A DNA stretch of 64,000 bases from JAWKZG01 sp041396125 (GTDB lineage Bacteria > Pseudomonadota > Gammaproteobacteria > Competibacterales > Competibacteraceae): contig JAWKZG010000008.1 in the NCBI GenBank assembly GCA_041396125.1, positions 62,001 to 126,000 of the forward strand, given 5' to 3'. The notes below the pieces were generated by a model, which was not told where the DNA came from, ran no database searches, and worked only from the letters and a program-made list of their open reading frames with translations. Within the stretch, counting starts at the first letter, position 1; the number at the start of each line of letters is the position of its first letter. Of the stretch, positions 1 to 9,097 are shown piece after piece. Position numbers and translations under genes: made by a program.

Positions 1-2
1 TG

Positions 3-353
3 CTGCAAAACTGGTATCGGGCGCGGGCGCAGCTGGTGTTTGCGGAACGGCTGGCGCAGTGCAGTGCGCAGGTTGCCCGTTATGGCATTCCCGCGCCGCA
101 GTCCTGGCGCTTGCGGCGGATGGCCAAGCGCTGGGGCAGCTGCACCAGGGACGGGCGCATTCTGCTGAATCCGGATCTGGTCGCGGCGTCTAAAAACAGC
201 ATCGATTATGTGATTACTCATGAGCTTTGCCATCTTGTGATTCACAATCACAGCAAAGCGTATTTTGAGCTATTGGCGCGGGTGATGCCGGACTGGCAAG
301 CGCGCAAGCGGCAACTGGACAGCTCGATTGAGTCCCGTCCCGGAGCGGTCTGA
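3..353 (+). CDS. YgjP/DUF45-like zinc metallopeptidase (C-terminal part)
   Basis: The reading frame is open to the left edge, so the N-terminus is missing; the GTG at 36 is not a reason to start there. The visible 117 codons hold the family pattern RMAKRWGSC followed by a run that ends in VITHELCHL, i.e. an HExxH zinc site, then NHS and a C-terminal MPDW. This is the layout of the YgjP-like/DUF45 (WLM-related) metallopeptidase domain, whose substrates are poorly known. The third zinc ligand would lie in the NHSKAYFE stretch. It ends five bases before the convergent VIT-family gene. Family call is firm, function is not. Confidence 0.85.
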   Translation: MQNWYRARAQLVFAERLAQCSAQVARYGIPAPQSWRLRRMAKRWGSCTRDGRILLNPDLVAASKNSIDYVITHELCHLVIHNHSKAYFELLARVMPDWQARKRQLDSSIESRPGAV

Positions 354-357
354 ATAC

Positions 358-942
358 TCAGACAAAAGCATAAATGGCCAGGGTGGTGATGGTGGCGACG
401 GCCAGGGTTTTCAGGCCGGACCATAACCAGAACGTGCCGCTGATAACACCCAGAAATGCGCCGAGCAGAAAAATCAGTCCGAACGCGATAGCGATGCCGG
501 CCAGCAGCGGCTCGAGGGGCAGGGCATAACCGCGTTCGGTCAGCCACAGCGGCAGCATGATCAGCAGCGACATCAGCAGTGGCGACAGACTGTTCACGGC
601 GGCAATCAGCAGTGGCGACCAGCGTGAGGCGCGGGCATGGGCGGAGTCGCGCAGATCGGAAATCATCGAGTCCTGCAGCTGGCGGAATTCCAGCTGGCGT
701 TCGGCGGATTCGCTGATATAGGCGCTGCTGAAACCGCTCATCGCCAGGGCAATGGCTGCGCCCAGACAGGCAGCCAGCACCACCGCCGGGTCGGACGGTG
801 TGCTGAGGGAAAAACCTAGCAGCAGACCCAGCATGGTCAGCGCGCCGTCAAAGCCGTTCACAACAAAATAACGGCGGGCGATAACATGCGAGCGATTCAG
901 CTGAATCAGCCGCCAGGCACGACGGAAAAAACCTTCAGCCAT
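358..942 (-). CDS. VIT1/CCC1-family (DUF125) membrane protein
   Basis: A 194-residue integral membrane protein. The stretch VVNGFDGALTMLGLLLG near residues 27-43 is the signature first helix of the vacuolar iron transporter (VIT1/CCC1) family. It is followed by an SSAYISESAERQLE segment that corresponds to the cytoplasmic metal-handling region of the family, and three further hydrophobic segments toward the C-terminus. Eukaryotic relatives move Fe2+/Mn2+ out of the cytosol; bacterial members are largely uncharacterised, so the substrate is inference. Start ATG at 942. The gene is single, convergent with the metallopeptidase and 57 bases downstream of the DUF211 gene, so it could be read with it. 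Confidence 0.75.
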   Translation of the reverse strand: MAEGFFRRAWRLIQLNRSHVIARRYFVVNGFDGALTMLGLLLGFSLSTPSDPAVVLAACLGAAIALAMSGFSSAYISESAERQLEFRQLQDSMISDLRDSAHARASRWSPLLIAAVNSLSPLLMSLLIMLPLWLTERGYALPLEPLLAGIAIAFGLIFLLGAFLGVISGTFWLWSGLKTLAVATITTLAIYAFV

Positions 943-999
943 TATCCCATTACCTGCTCAGTCATGCGGGTAACAGGCCGTTGACGGGTGGCATGAATG

Positions 1000-1266
1000 T
1001 CAGTCGGAGTGCTCATTGCTGACGTTCACGCCATCGACGCTGTGCAGCGAACCGCCCATTTCGTGGATAGCGGCAATGATCGAATCAAGCTGCAGATCAG
1101 CGCCGTCAACAATGATCTGCAGCGTTTCGGTTTTGTCGTCCATCTCGATCACCGTCAGCTGTACCCGGTAATCCGGGCCACTGGCGGCGATGGCGCGGGC
1201 AAATTCCAGCACATCCGGCTTGTGCGGTTTTAAAACATCCAGTACCAGTTGCTTAGTCCGAAGCAT
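1000..1266 (-). CDS. DUF211 family protein
   Basis: Small protein of 88 residues beginning LRTKQLVLDVLKPHKPD and carrying the DUF211 pattern of a beta-alpha-beta fold: VLDVLKPH, then VIEMDDKTETLQIIVDGADL, then IIAAIHEMGGSLHSVDGV. The family is best known from archaea and has no established function; its ferredoxin-like fold suggests ligand or metal binding. I chose the ATG at 1266 over a TTG at 1284 because homologs start at this point and a GAGG lies 12 bases upstream. The start overlaps the end of the molybdopterin oxidoreductase gene, so the two are translationally coupled and may work together. Confidence 0.8.
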   Translation of the reverse strand: MLRTKQLVLDVLKPHKPDVLEFARAIAASGPDYRVQLTVIEMDDKTETLQIIVDGADLQLDSIIAAIHEMGGSLHSVDGVNVSNEHSD

Positions 1267-3328
1267 CGTTGTTGTAAACCTCAATGTCCACGAAAGTATC
1301 GTTATAACAGGCGCCGGCCATGATGTCGGTTTTGCGGTCGGCGTCGATCAGTGCATTAACCGTTTGCCCGGTGCTGCTGGTGGTCAGCCAGGTGCCTTTG
1401 GGGCTGTATAGCACGCCCTGACGCACCGCATCGGTGATGCGGGCCTGCAGGATCACTGCGCCGCGCCGGTTCCATACCCGTACCTGCTGATTGTCGCTGA
1501 TGCTTCGGGCAGCGGCATCAGCGGGATGAATTTCCACCTTTTCGATCCCGGCCGAGGCCTGATCACCGCCAAAAGTGGCGTTCGTGCGTTTGCGCGACGA
1601 GGGCGAGATCAGCATCAGTGGCAGGCTGTCCTCGACCGCTTCGTAGCGGGGCAGACCGTAACCGAAGCGCTGTTCCAGATCAGCCGAGAACAGCTCGATT
1701 TTGCCCGACCGGGTAGCCGGTTTGACGGTATTGCACATCAGCACCGGTTGTTCATCCGGCGCATTCATCAACAGTGCCTTGTCCAGTGGCAGCGTGCTGG
1801 GTGAAAAGCCCTGCAGACGGGGATCGGTGGGGTCCACGGCGGCGTCCATCAAAGCCTGATCGCTGGCCTGGAAAATCGGGCCGGTAAAGCCAAACCGGGC
1901 CGCCAGGCGGCGGAAAATTTCGGTATTGGGCAAGGATTCGCCAACGGTGGGAATGACCGGTTCTGCCCGTTGCAGATAACTCTGGCCGTAAGCGGCGTAG
2001 ATATCGTCATATTCAAAATGCGAGGCAGCCGGCAGCACGACATCGCAGTACGCCATGCTGTCTGTCATTACCACATCACAGCCGGCGACAAACAGGTCGT
2101 CGCGACTCAGACCTTGCCGCAGCCGGTTTTGGTCGGGGTGGGTACAGACCGGATTATGGTTGTAGATGAACAAGGCCTGGATTGGCGGATCGAGCTGTGG
2201 ATTGAGCAGGTCGCGGCCAACATCGACAATATTCAGGGTGCGGGTGCCCGGTGGTGCCAGATCGGGGCGCTGCAAGGCCGCCGAAGTGAGCGGGAAGGCC
2301 AGTCCGGGTTTGGCAAATATGCCGGCACCGGGTCGGCCCAGTTGTCCCGTCAGCGCGTTCAGGCTCATGATGGCGCGCAGTGCCGAACCGCCACTGTGGC
2401 CGCGTTCGATGCCGTTGCCAACGGACAGGGCGAGACGGTCAGCGCCGGCATATAAATCGGCCAGCTGCTGGAATTGTGCCGTGCTGATACCGCACAGTTG
2501 CACCGCATCGGCCACAGAATACTGCCGTGCCGCTGTCATGAACGCGTCGAAGCCGTCCACCCAGGTCTGGATAAAGGACTGATCAAACGCGCCACGCCGT
2601 TCCAGTTCAGCCGCCAGCGCCAGCGCCAGCACGACATCAGTGCCAGGTTTGATCTGCACATATACATGCGCCTGCTCCGCGATGCGGGTGCGCTTGGGGT
2701 CAATCACCAGCAGCGTCGCGCCACGCGCCCGTGCCTGTTTGATAACGCGGGCCAGATGCAGATTCGAGATCGTGACATTATTGCCCCAGACCGCGATGAC
2801 ATCGGCCTCGGCGGCCTGCTCGGGCGGCATGCCCGGCGCGTTGCCGAATAAACTGGTATAGGCCGTGCCGCGTACCGCCCCGCACAGTGGGCCGCGATCC
2901 AGCAGCGACGCACCCAGCTGGTGGAAAAAGCGCCGATCCATCGAACCGCCCGCCAGCTGGCCATGCGGTCCGGCGTAATTGAACGGCAGCACGGATTGCG
3001 GTCCATGGGTGTCGATAGCGCGGCTGAAACCGTGATAAATCAGGTCCAGGGCTTCGTCCCAGCTGATTCGCTCGAACTGCCGACTGCCGCGCGGGCCAAC
3101 CCGTCGCAGTGGGTAGCGCAGACGCTGCTCGCCGTGTACGAAAGCCGGGTAATATTTAGCGACTTTCTCGCAGATGACGCCGGCTGTATAAGGATTGGCC
3201 CTGGAACCGCGCACATCGGTGATGTGGGCATCGGCAACAGTAACCGACAGACTGCAGGTATCGGGGCAATCCAGCGGACAGACAGACGGCTTAACGACAG
3301 ATTCGGCACTCGTGGACATGGGCGGCAA
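1253..3328 (-). CDS. Molybdopterin-dependent oxidoreductase (DMSO reductase superfamily, FdhA/acetylene-hydratase-like)
   Basis: A 691-residue catalytic subunit. An N-terminal [4Fe-4S] site is visible as C17-x3-C21-x3-C25-x27-C53 (CPLDCPDTC ... VICEK), followed by the bis-MGD-binding core and a C-terminal molydopterin dinucleotide-binding domain (SPSSRKRTNATFGG ... PKGTW). Cys149 in GPLCGAVRG sits where the metal-ligand residue is expected; this resembles formate dehydrogenase- and acetylene hydratase-like members. No twin-arginine signal is seen, so the protein is probably cytoplasmic. No small electron-transfer subunit is encoded next to it, only the overlapping DUF211 gene. The substrate cannot be told from sequence alone. 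Confidence 0.82.
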   Translation of the reverse strand: MPPMSTSAESVVKPSVCPLDCPDTCSLSVTVADAHITDVRGSRANPYTAGVICEKVAKYYPAFVHGEQRLRYPLRRVGPRGSRQFERISWDEALDLIYHGFSRAIDTHGPQSVLPFNYAGPHGQLAGGSMDRRFFHQLGASLLDRGPLCGAVRGTAYTSLFGNAPGMPPEQAAEADVIAVWGNNVTISNLHLARVIKQARARGATLLVIDPKRTRIAEQAHVYVQIKPGTDVVLALALAAELERRGAFDQSFIQTWVDGFDAFMTAARQYSVADAVQLCGISTAQFQQLADLYAGADRLALSVGNGIERGHSGGSALRAIMSLNALTGQLGRPGAGIFAKPGLAFPLTSAALQRPDLAPPGTRTLNIVDVGRDLLNPQLDPPIQALFIYNHNPVCTHPDQNRLRQGLSRDDLFVAGCDVVMTDSMAYCDVVLPAASHFEYDDIYAAYGQSYLQRAEPVIPTVGESLPNTEIFRRLAARFGFTGPIFQASDQALMDAAVDPTDPRLQGFSPSTLPLDKALLMNAPDEQPVLMCNTVKPATRSGKIELFSADLEQRFGYGLPRYEAVEDSLPLMLISPSSRKRTNATFGGDQASAGIEKVEIHPADAAARSISDNQQVRVWNRRGAVILQARITDAVRQGVLYSPKGTWLTTSSTGQTVNALIDADRKTDIMAGACYNDTFVDIEVYNNDASD

Positions 3329-3421
3329 CGCTCCTGAATTATCTGGATCGGATTATCTGATGTCCCGCCCCGCCAGCAAGATCTGCTGACAGAGCAGGTG
3401 TTGAGCTGCAATCGGACAGCT

Positions 3422-4203
3422 TCAGACCGTTTCGCGTGGGTCGCCCGCCAGATAATGTCCGGTCAGCACACGCACGGCTGCGGATGTGCGCGGGCCGGCC
3501 CAGCCGTCCACACGCAGATACACACCACCCAGCTGATTGAGAAATTCCTGTAATACACAAGCTTGCGGTGTGGACTTGGCGGTTGCGCTGTAGCGTACCA
3601 AGGGGGCTGGAGGGTGTTCATCGAAGCGGATCAGATCCTGTTCGGCCAGTCGTCTCAATAAGACCGCAGCACCATATTGGGCATAGCTGGCATCATCGCT
3701 CCAGAGTTCATCGGTAACAAATTTACCGCCCCGGTAGTGTTGACTGCCGCACCACAGATAAGGCGAGTGACGCTTGGGCAGATGCAAACGGTAGGCCCAG
3801 CCGCCAAGTCCTTCCAGTTTATACAAAGTGCCGGCCAGACTCAATCATCCCATTTGTCGAACCCCAGCAGGCGCAGATAATCGGTGGCGCTCTGCTCCCA
3901 GCTGAACGGCGGCTCGCCGTGTCGGGGGTGGCCGTCCGGCTGGTGCACGGTGCGCTCGGTCAGCGGATCGCCGTTATGCGGGTGAGTCTCGAAATTGCGC
4001 TCGGTGGTCGCATAATGGATAGCCGCAATTACTTGCCAGGGAATACCCAGAGGCTGCCCGACAGCTTCATAGCATCGTCGATCAGTGATGATGTCGCTGA
4101 TCAGCTGGTCAATTTCGCGGGTATGCGCCGGCAGGATCTGGCAGCTTTGAAAAAGCTGTTGATATTCTTCAGCCAGCTCCGCGTCCAGATAAATTCTGCC
4201 CAT
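3422..4203 (-). pseudogene. Lysozyme-like / peptidoglycan-binding protein, split by a 1-nt frameshift
   Basis: Two adjacent frames make one protein. The upstream part (4203-3841) contains IHYATTERNFETHPHNGDPL and PPFSWEQSATDYLRLLGFDKWDD. The downstream part (3844-3422) begins SLAGTLYKLEGLGGWAYR and contains SPYLWCGSQHY, then a C-terminal VLQEFLNQLGG..VDGWAGPRTSAAVR peptidoglycan-binding-like segment. Inserting one G at the junction (TGA to TGGA, about 3842) joins them as WDDWSLAGTLYKLE, which reads naturally. The family consists of lysozyme-like proteins often fused to peptidoglycan-binding domains. Given the many similar indels in this sequence, a consensus error is more likely than a true pseudogene. 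The second frame would otherwise need a TTG start. Confidence 0.6.
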
Positions 4204-4205
4204 GT

Positions 4206-4415
4206 TTAACCGCCTGCAGTACTGAGCGCGAACTGTACCGCGCTGTAAACCACCAGAATAAATAAAACGGTCAGGATCACACCCGCAATAATGAAATGGG
4301 CTACCCGGCCATGCTTGAAATCACGTTCGCGGTTTTTATTGCTTTGTACGCCAATAAAAGAGGACAGCACGCTGCGGATGATTTGCAGCGCGGAAGGTTT
4401 TTGATTGTCAGTCAT
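4206..4415 (-). CDS. DUF2970 family small membrane protein
   Basis: A 69-residue protein that fits the DUF2970 family along its whole length: an amphipathic N-terminal part (ALQIIRSVLSSFIGVQ), the conserved SNKNRERDFKHGRVAHFIIAG stretch and one transmembrane helix (VILTVLFILVVYSAVQFAL, about residues 47-65). Members are found in beta- and gammaproteobacteria and have no known function. The start ATG at 4415 follows a region without a strong promoter, and the stop lies two bases before the lysozyme-like gene, so the two are probably co-transcribed. Confidence 0.85.
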   Translation of the reverse strand: MTDNQKPSALQIIRSVLSSFIGVQSNKNRERDFKHGRVAHFIIAGVILTVLFILVVYSAVQFALSTAGG

Positions 4416-4564
4416 GATGTGTTACTCGCAGTAAGTCCTGATGTTTCGCACCCCACCCGCAAACGTGTTTGTTGTCCGGCTGGGGGCCAAGCATTAGAGG
4501 ATACGAAAGAGAAGTATGTTCTCCCGTTGGACGGCGTTAGCTGTCCGCCGTCGCAGGATGGGTA

Positions 4565-6155
4565 CTATTGCAGGCCGTGCTCGCGGGTGGCGCTGAAGCG
4601 CACCTCCGGCCAGCGTTCCTGGGTCAGTTGCAGATTCACCCGGCTGGGGGCGATGTAAACCAGTTCGTCGTGATGATCCAGCGCCAGATTGGTCAGGGTT
4701 TTATTTTTAAACTCCTGCAGTTTGCGGGCATCATCGCAATGCACCCAGCGTGCAGTATTGACATTGACGGTTTCAAACAGACAGTCCACGCCGTATTCGG
4801 CTTTCAGGCGATAGGCCGCCACATCGAACTGCAGAATACCGACAGCGCCGAGAATCAGGTCGTTATTGTCGAGCGGGCGGAACAACTGGGTGGCTCCTTC
4901 CTCGCACAATTGCTGCAGCCCTTTCTGCAATTGTTTCATGCGTAGCGGATCACGCAGACGGGCACGGCGGAACAGTTCCGGTGCGAAATCCGGAATGCCG
5001 GTAAAACGCAAGTTTTCGCCCATGCTGAAGGTATCGCCGATACGGATCGTGCCGTGATTGTGCAGGCCGATAATATCCCCCGGAAAAGCCTCTTCGACAT
5101 GCTCGCGGTCGGAGGCCATGAAGGTCAGGGCGTCGCCGATTTTGACATCCCGTCCGAGCCGGACATGGCGCGCTTTCATGCCGGGCGTATAGCGGCCCGA
5201 ACAGACGCGCAGAACAGCAATCCGGTCGCGGTGCTGCGGGTCCATATTGGCCTGAATTTTAAACACGAAGCCGGTGAATTTGTCCTCGCTGGGTTCAACC
5301 GCACGCGATTCAGCCGGTTGTGGCAGCGGTGCCGGGGCATTCTCGACGAAGTCGTCCAGCATTTCCTGTACCCCGAAATTGGTAATCGCTGCGCCAAAAA
5401 AGACCGGGGTCAGCTCACCGCGCAGATAGGCCTCGCGATCAAATGGATTGCTGGCACCTTGCACCAGTTCGATCTCTTCGCGCAACTCGTCCGCACGCGC
5501 ACCAAGAAGCCGGTCCAGTTCGGGGTTGTTCAGACCCTGAATAAGCTGTCCTTTTGCAACCCGGTTATTGCTGGCCGGATCGTACAGGTGGACAAAGTTT
5601 TTATACAGATGATAAACACCTTTCAGCTCGCGCCCCATGCCGATGGGCCAAGTGACCGGCGCACAGCGGATTTTCAGCACGTTTTCGACTTCGTCCATGA
5701 GTTCGATTGGCTCGCGTCCGTCCCGATCCAGCTTGTTTATAAAGGTAGAAAATCGGGGTGTCGCGCAAACGGCAGACGTCCATCAGTTTGATGGTGCGTT
5801 CCTCGACCCCGCGCGCGCAGTCGATCACCATCAGCGCCGAATCCACCGCGGTGAGGGTACGGTAGGTGTCTTCCGAGAAATCCTCGTGCCCTGGGGTGTC
5901 GAGCAGATTGATAATGTGGTCGGCATAGGGAAACTGCATCACCGATGAGGTCACCGAGATACCGCGCTGCTTTTCCAGCTCCATCCAGTCCGAGGTGGCG
6001 TGGCGGGCGGCTTTACGGCCTTTGACCGTACCGGCCAGCTGGATTGCACCGCCGAATAACAGCAGTTTTTCAGTCAACGTGGTTTTGCCCGCATCCGGGT
6101 GGGAGATGATGGCGAAAGTGCGCCGACGTTGTGTTTCCTTGAGAAAATCAGTCAT
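4565..6155 (-). CDS. prfC: Peptide chain release factor 3 (RF3), one apparent frameshift
   Basis: RF3 is the translational GTPase that recycles RF1/RF2 from the ribosome. The N-terminal frame (6155 to about 5750) holds the P-loop SHPDAGKTTLTEKLL, the switch region RGISVTSSVMQF and DTPGHEDFSEDTYRTL. The second frame, from about 5750 to 4565, continues with ELMDEVENVLKIRCAPVTWPIGMG, the RF3-specific GASNPFDREAYLRGELTPVFFG, and ends VRFSATREHGLQ. Removing one T near 5750 restores PIFTFINKLDRDG, which is the missing NKxD guanine-specificity motif. The joined product is about 529 residues, the normal RF3 length. The frameshift is most likely a sequence error since RF3 genes are rarely lost this way. 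Confidence 0.93.
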
Positions 6156-6546
6156 AGGTCAGGGTTTGCCAGGTAAACCGTCACTCGAGAGGGCGGCTAT
6201 ATTAACGGAAGACGATGACAAAATCAGCTCGTTGTACGTAAAGTTTTCCGCAATAGTTGAATACATTGACTAGCCATGCGACTATTTTAAAAAAAAGGTA
6301 AGTCAATGTATTGCTTAGTACGATTTTATCGGTTTTATGTGTCTCTTAAGCTCTTAAAATCAAAAATTGGAGGGGCAGGGAACTGGCGCAATTATCCTGG
6401 AGTGCGTAACGTACATCCAATAATTTGGGAACGCACAGTTTCATGACTTAAGACTTACAGCACACATTAAAAAATCAATGAACTATAAAATATAAATAAA
6501 ACATTGATTTTATTAACATAAATTATTCAACACGGATCTTGTTGCG
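6156..6546. promoter_or_regulatory. AT-rich intergenic region upstream of nqrA with an inverted repeat
   Basis: This 391-base gap separates divergent prfC and nqrA and is much more AT-rich than its neighbours. It holds a perfect 12-bp inverted repeat, AATACATTGACT at 6260-6271 and AGTCAATGTATT at 6301-6312, 29 bases apart with an A-rich centre. A weak sigma-70-like pair, TTGCTT (6311-6316) and TTTATG (6334-6339) at 17-base spacing, overlaps the right arm, so a protein bound to the repeat could control nqr transcription. The stretch from 6340 to 6546 contains further AT-rich sequence but no gene I can support. Confidence 0.45.
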
Positions 6547-7890
6547 ATGCTAATAAAGATCAGAAAGGGACTAGACCTCCCCATCACTGGTGCCCCTGAG
6601 CAGTCCATAGAAGAGGCCGCACCTGTTAAATCAGTCGCGCTATTGGGGGCTGACTACCTGGGAGTGCGGCCCACCATGCGGGTTCAAGAGGGTGACCGGG
6701 TCAAGCGGGGACAGGTTCTGTTCAGCGATAAAAAGAATCCCGGTGTTAATTTCACAGCACCGGGCGGTGGCGTGGTTCAGGCTATACATCGCGGTGCCAA
6801 GCGGGTCCTGCAGTCGGTTATTATCGAGCTTGACGATAACGAAGACGAAGAGACCTTTGCCTCGTATACCGACTTGAACCGGCTGACCCGCGATGAGGTG
6901 AAGGAAAACCTGCTCGCATCCGGTTTGTGGACGGCTTTTCGTACCCGTCCATACAGTAAAACGCCCCACCCCGAGACAGTCCCTCATTCGATTTTTGTCA
7001 CCGCAATAGACAGCAATCCGCTGGCGGCTGATCCTGCACTCATTATTAATCAGCATTCGCAGGATTTCAGTGATGGTTTGCGCGTGATCGCGCAGCTGAC
7101 CGATGGTTTGGTGTATCTCTGCAAAGCCCCGGATACCGACATTTCAACGCCATCCGGTGAATCCTTCCAGGCCGTCAGTTTTGCCGGGCCGCATCCAGCA
7201 GGGCTGGTGGGTACACATATCCATTTCCTAGACCCGGTCTCAGCCAATAAAACCGTCTGGCATCTTGGTTATCAGGACGTTATCGCGATTGGTAAATTAT
7301 TTACGACGGGCAAACTGTGGGTTGAACGGGTAATTGCACTGGCGGGACCGCCGGTGTTGAAGCCACGCCTGTTACGCACCCGATTAGGGGTCCATACTAC
7401 CGCGTTGTTGACCAATGAACTGGAAGACATTGAATGCCGGGTTATTTCCGGTTCGGTGTGGTCAGGTCGCCGGGCTATCGCATGGGGCAGCTATCTCGGA
7501 CGCTACCATAGCCAGATCAGTGTGCTGGCTGAAGGCCGTAAGCGCGAGCTGTTTGGCTGGATTGCACCGGGCAGTAATAAGTTCTCTAAATTTAATGTCA
7601 TGGTTTCCAGCTTCTTCCGTAATCGGCAGTTTGCCTTGACCACAAGCCAGCAAGGCAGCCCAAGAGCCATGGTGCCAACCGGCAACTACGAAGAGGTCAT
7701 GCCGCTCGATATTCTGCCAACTCAATTATTACGGGCCTTATTGGTGCGTGATACCGATATGGCGCAGGCGTTGGGTTGTTTGGAGCTTGACGAAGAAGAT
7801 CTTTCCCTGTGTTCATTTGTCTGCGTGGGCAAATACGATTACGGCCCGGTATTGCGCAGTAACCTCGAACAGATCGAGAAGGAGGGCTAA
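6547..7890 (+). CDS. nqrA: Na+-translocating NADH:quinone reductase subunit A
   Basis: First gene of a complete nqr operon. The 447-residue product starts MLIKIRKGLDLPITGAPEQ and has the NqrA hallmark GVRPTMRVQEGDRVKRGQVLFSDKKN near residues 40-65 and FTAPGGGVVQAIHRGAKR, plus the C-terminal PTGNYEEVMPLDI and DLSLCSFVCVGKYDYGPVLR. NqrA is the peripheral cytoplasmic subunit associated with the quinone-binding region of the Na+ pump. Length and sequence look intact. The stop TAA overlaps the nqrB ATG by one base, with GGAGG at 7881-7885 serving nqrB. Confidence 0.97.
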   Translation: MLIKIRKGLDLPITGAPEQSIEEAAPVKSVALLGADYLGVRPTMRVQEGDRVKRGQVLFSDKKNPGVNFTAPGGGVVQAIHRGAKRVLQSVIIELDDNEDEETFASYTDLNRLTRDEVKENLLASGLWTAFRTRPYSKTPHPETVPHSIFVTAIDSNPLAADPALIINQHSQDFSDGLRVIAQLTDGLVYLCKAPDTDISTPSGESFQAVSFAGPHPAGLVGTHIHFLDPVSANKTVWHLGYQDVIAIGKLFTTGKLWVERVIALAGPPVLKPRLLRTRLGVHTTALLTNELEDIECRVISGSVWSGRRAIAWGSYLGRYHSQISVLAEGRKRELFGWIAPGSNKFSKFNVMVSSFFRNRQFALTTSQQGSPRAMVPTGNYEEVMPLDILPTQLLRALLVRDTDMAQALGCLELDEEDLSLCSFVCVGKYDYGPVLRSNLEQIEKEG

Positions 7891-9097
7891 TGGCCGGTCG
7901 CATGCGCCGCTATTTGGATCGCATCCATCCGCTATTTGCCAAGGGTGGGCGATTCGAGAAATTTTATGCGGTTTACGAGATGGTGGATACGTTTCTGTAT
8001 TCGCCGCCGGATGTTACCCGGACGGCACCCCATGTGCGTGATGCCGTCGATCTGAAGCGGGTGATGACGTATGTCGTGGTTGCCCTGACGCCTTGTATTC
8101 TGATGGGTTGGTTCAATACCGGCTATCAGGCTAATCTGGCTATCGCCAATCTGGGGCTGGAAGGGGCAGCCGGCTGGCGGGGCGTAATCTTGTCCGCTCT
8201 CACCAGCTACGATCCGGGCAGTTTGTGGGATAACCTCTGGCACGGTTTCCTTTATTTCTTGCCGATTTATTTCACCGTTTTGCTGGTCGGTGGCTTTTGG
8301 GAAGTTGTATTTGCGGCGGTTCGCAATCACGAGGTCAACGAAGGCTTTTTGGTGACCTCAATGTTGTTTGCCTTGATCCTGCCGCCCAGTATTCCGTTAG
8401 CGGCAGGCGCTGGGTCTCGTTTGCTGTGGTGATCGGTAAAGAGGTTTTTGGTGGCACCGGTAAAAACTTTCTCAATCCGGCCTTGACCGGGCGCGCGTTT
8501 TTATTCTTTGCCTATCCCGCGCAAATGTCTGGCGATAGTGTCTGGACACCGGTCGACGGGTTCAGTGGCGCAACGGCACTCAGCATCAGCGCCAGCGATG
8601 GCGTGACGGCTCTGGCTGCTAGCGGCATTACGTGGTGGGATGCGTTTTTCGGTTTTATTCAAGGCTCATTAGGGTCCACCTCGACGCTGGCCTGCCTGAT
8701 TGGCGGGGTGTTTCTGATTTATACCAAAGTGGCGTCGTGGCGTATTATTCTGGGCGTTTTTCTGGGCATGGTGGTCACAGCCACGCTGTTTAACCTTATT
8801 GGCAGTGACAGCAATCCGATGTATGCCATGCCCTGGTATTGGCACCTGGTGCTGGGCGGCTTTGCCTTTGGCATGGTGTATATGGCAACCGATCCTGTCA
8901 GCGCGTCGATGACTAACGCCGGGCGGTGGATATTCGGGGCTTTGATCGGTTTTATGACGGTGCTGATCCGGGTGGTCAATCCGGCTTTTCCAGAAGGCAT
9001 TATGCTCGCCATTTTGTTCGCCAATATTTTTGCTCCGCTGATTGATTATTGTGTCGTGCAAGTCAATATTCGCCGTCGGAGGCGTCGCCATGCCTGA
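7890..9097 (+). CDS. nqrB: Na+-translocating NADH:quinone reductase subunit B, frameshifted in this sequence
   Basis: NqrB is the polytopic membrane subunit carrying a covalently bound FMN and riboflavin and is central to Na+ translocation. The first frame (7890 to about 8395) runs through LFALILPPSIPL; the second frame (from about 8405 to 9097) resumes with SFAVVIGKEVFGGTGKNFLNPALTGRAF. The region 8395-8425 should encode a segment like WQVALGIS and contains more than one indel. The FMN-attachment motif GFSGATALS is present in the second frame (threonine in SGAT). The rejoined length of about 402 residues is normal. The end overlaps nqrC by eight bases. Confidence 0.93.

Noticed and set aside
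4530..4552. Terminator for prfC at the GACGGCG/CGCCGTC hairpin
   Set aside because: The stem is good but there is no T-run on the minus strand side.
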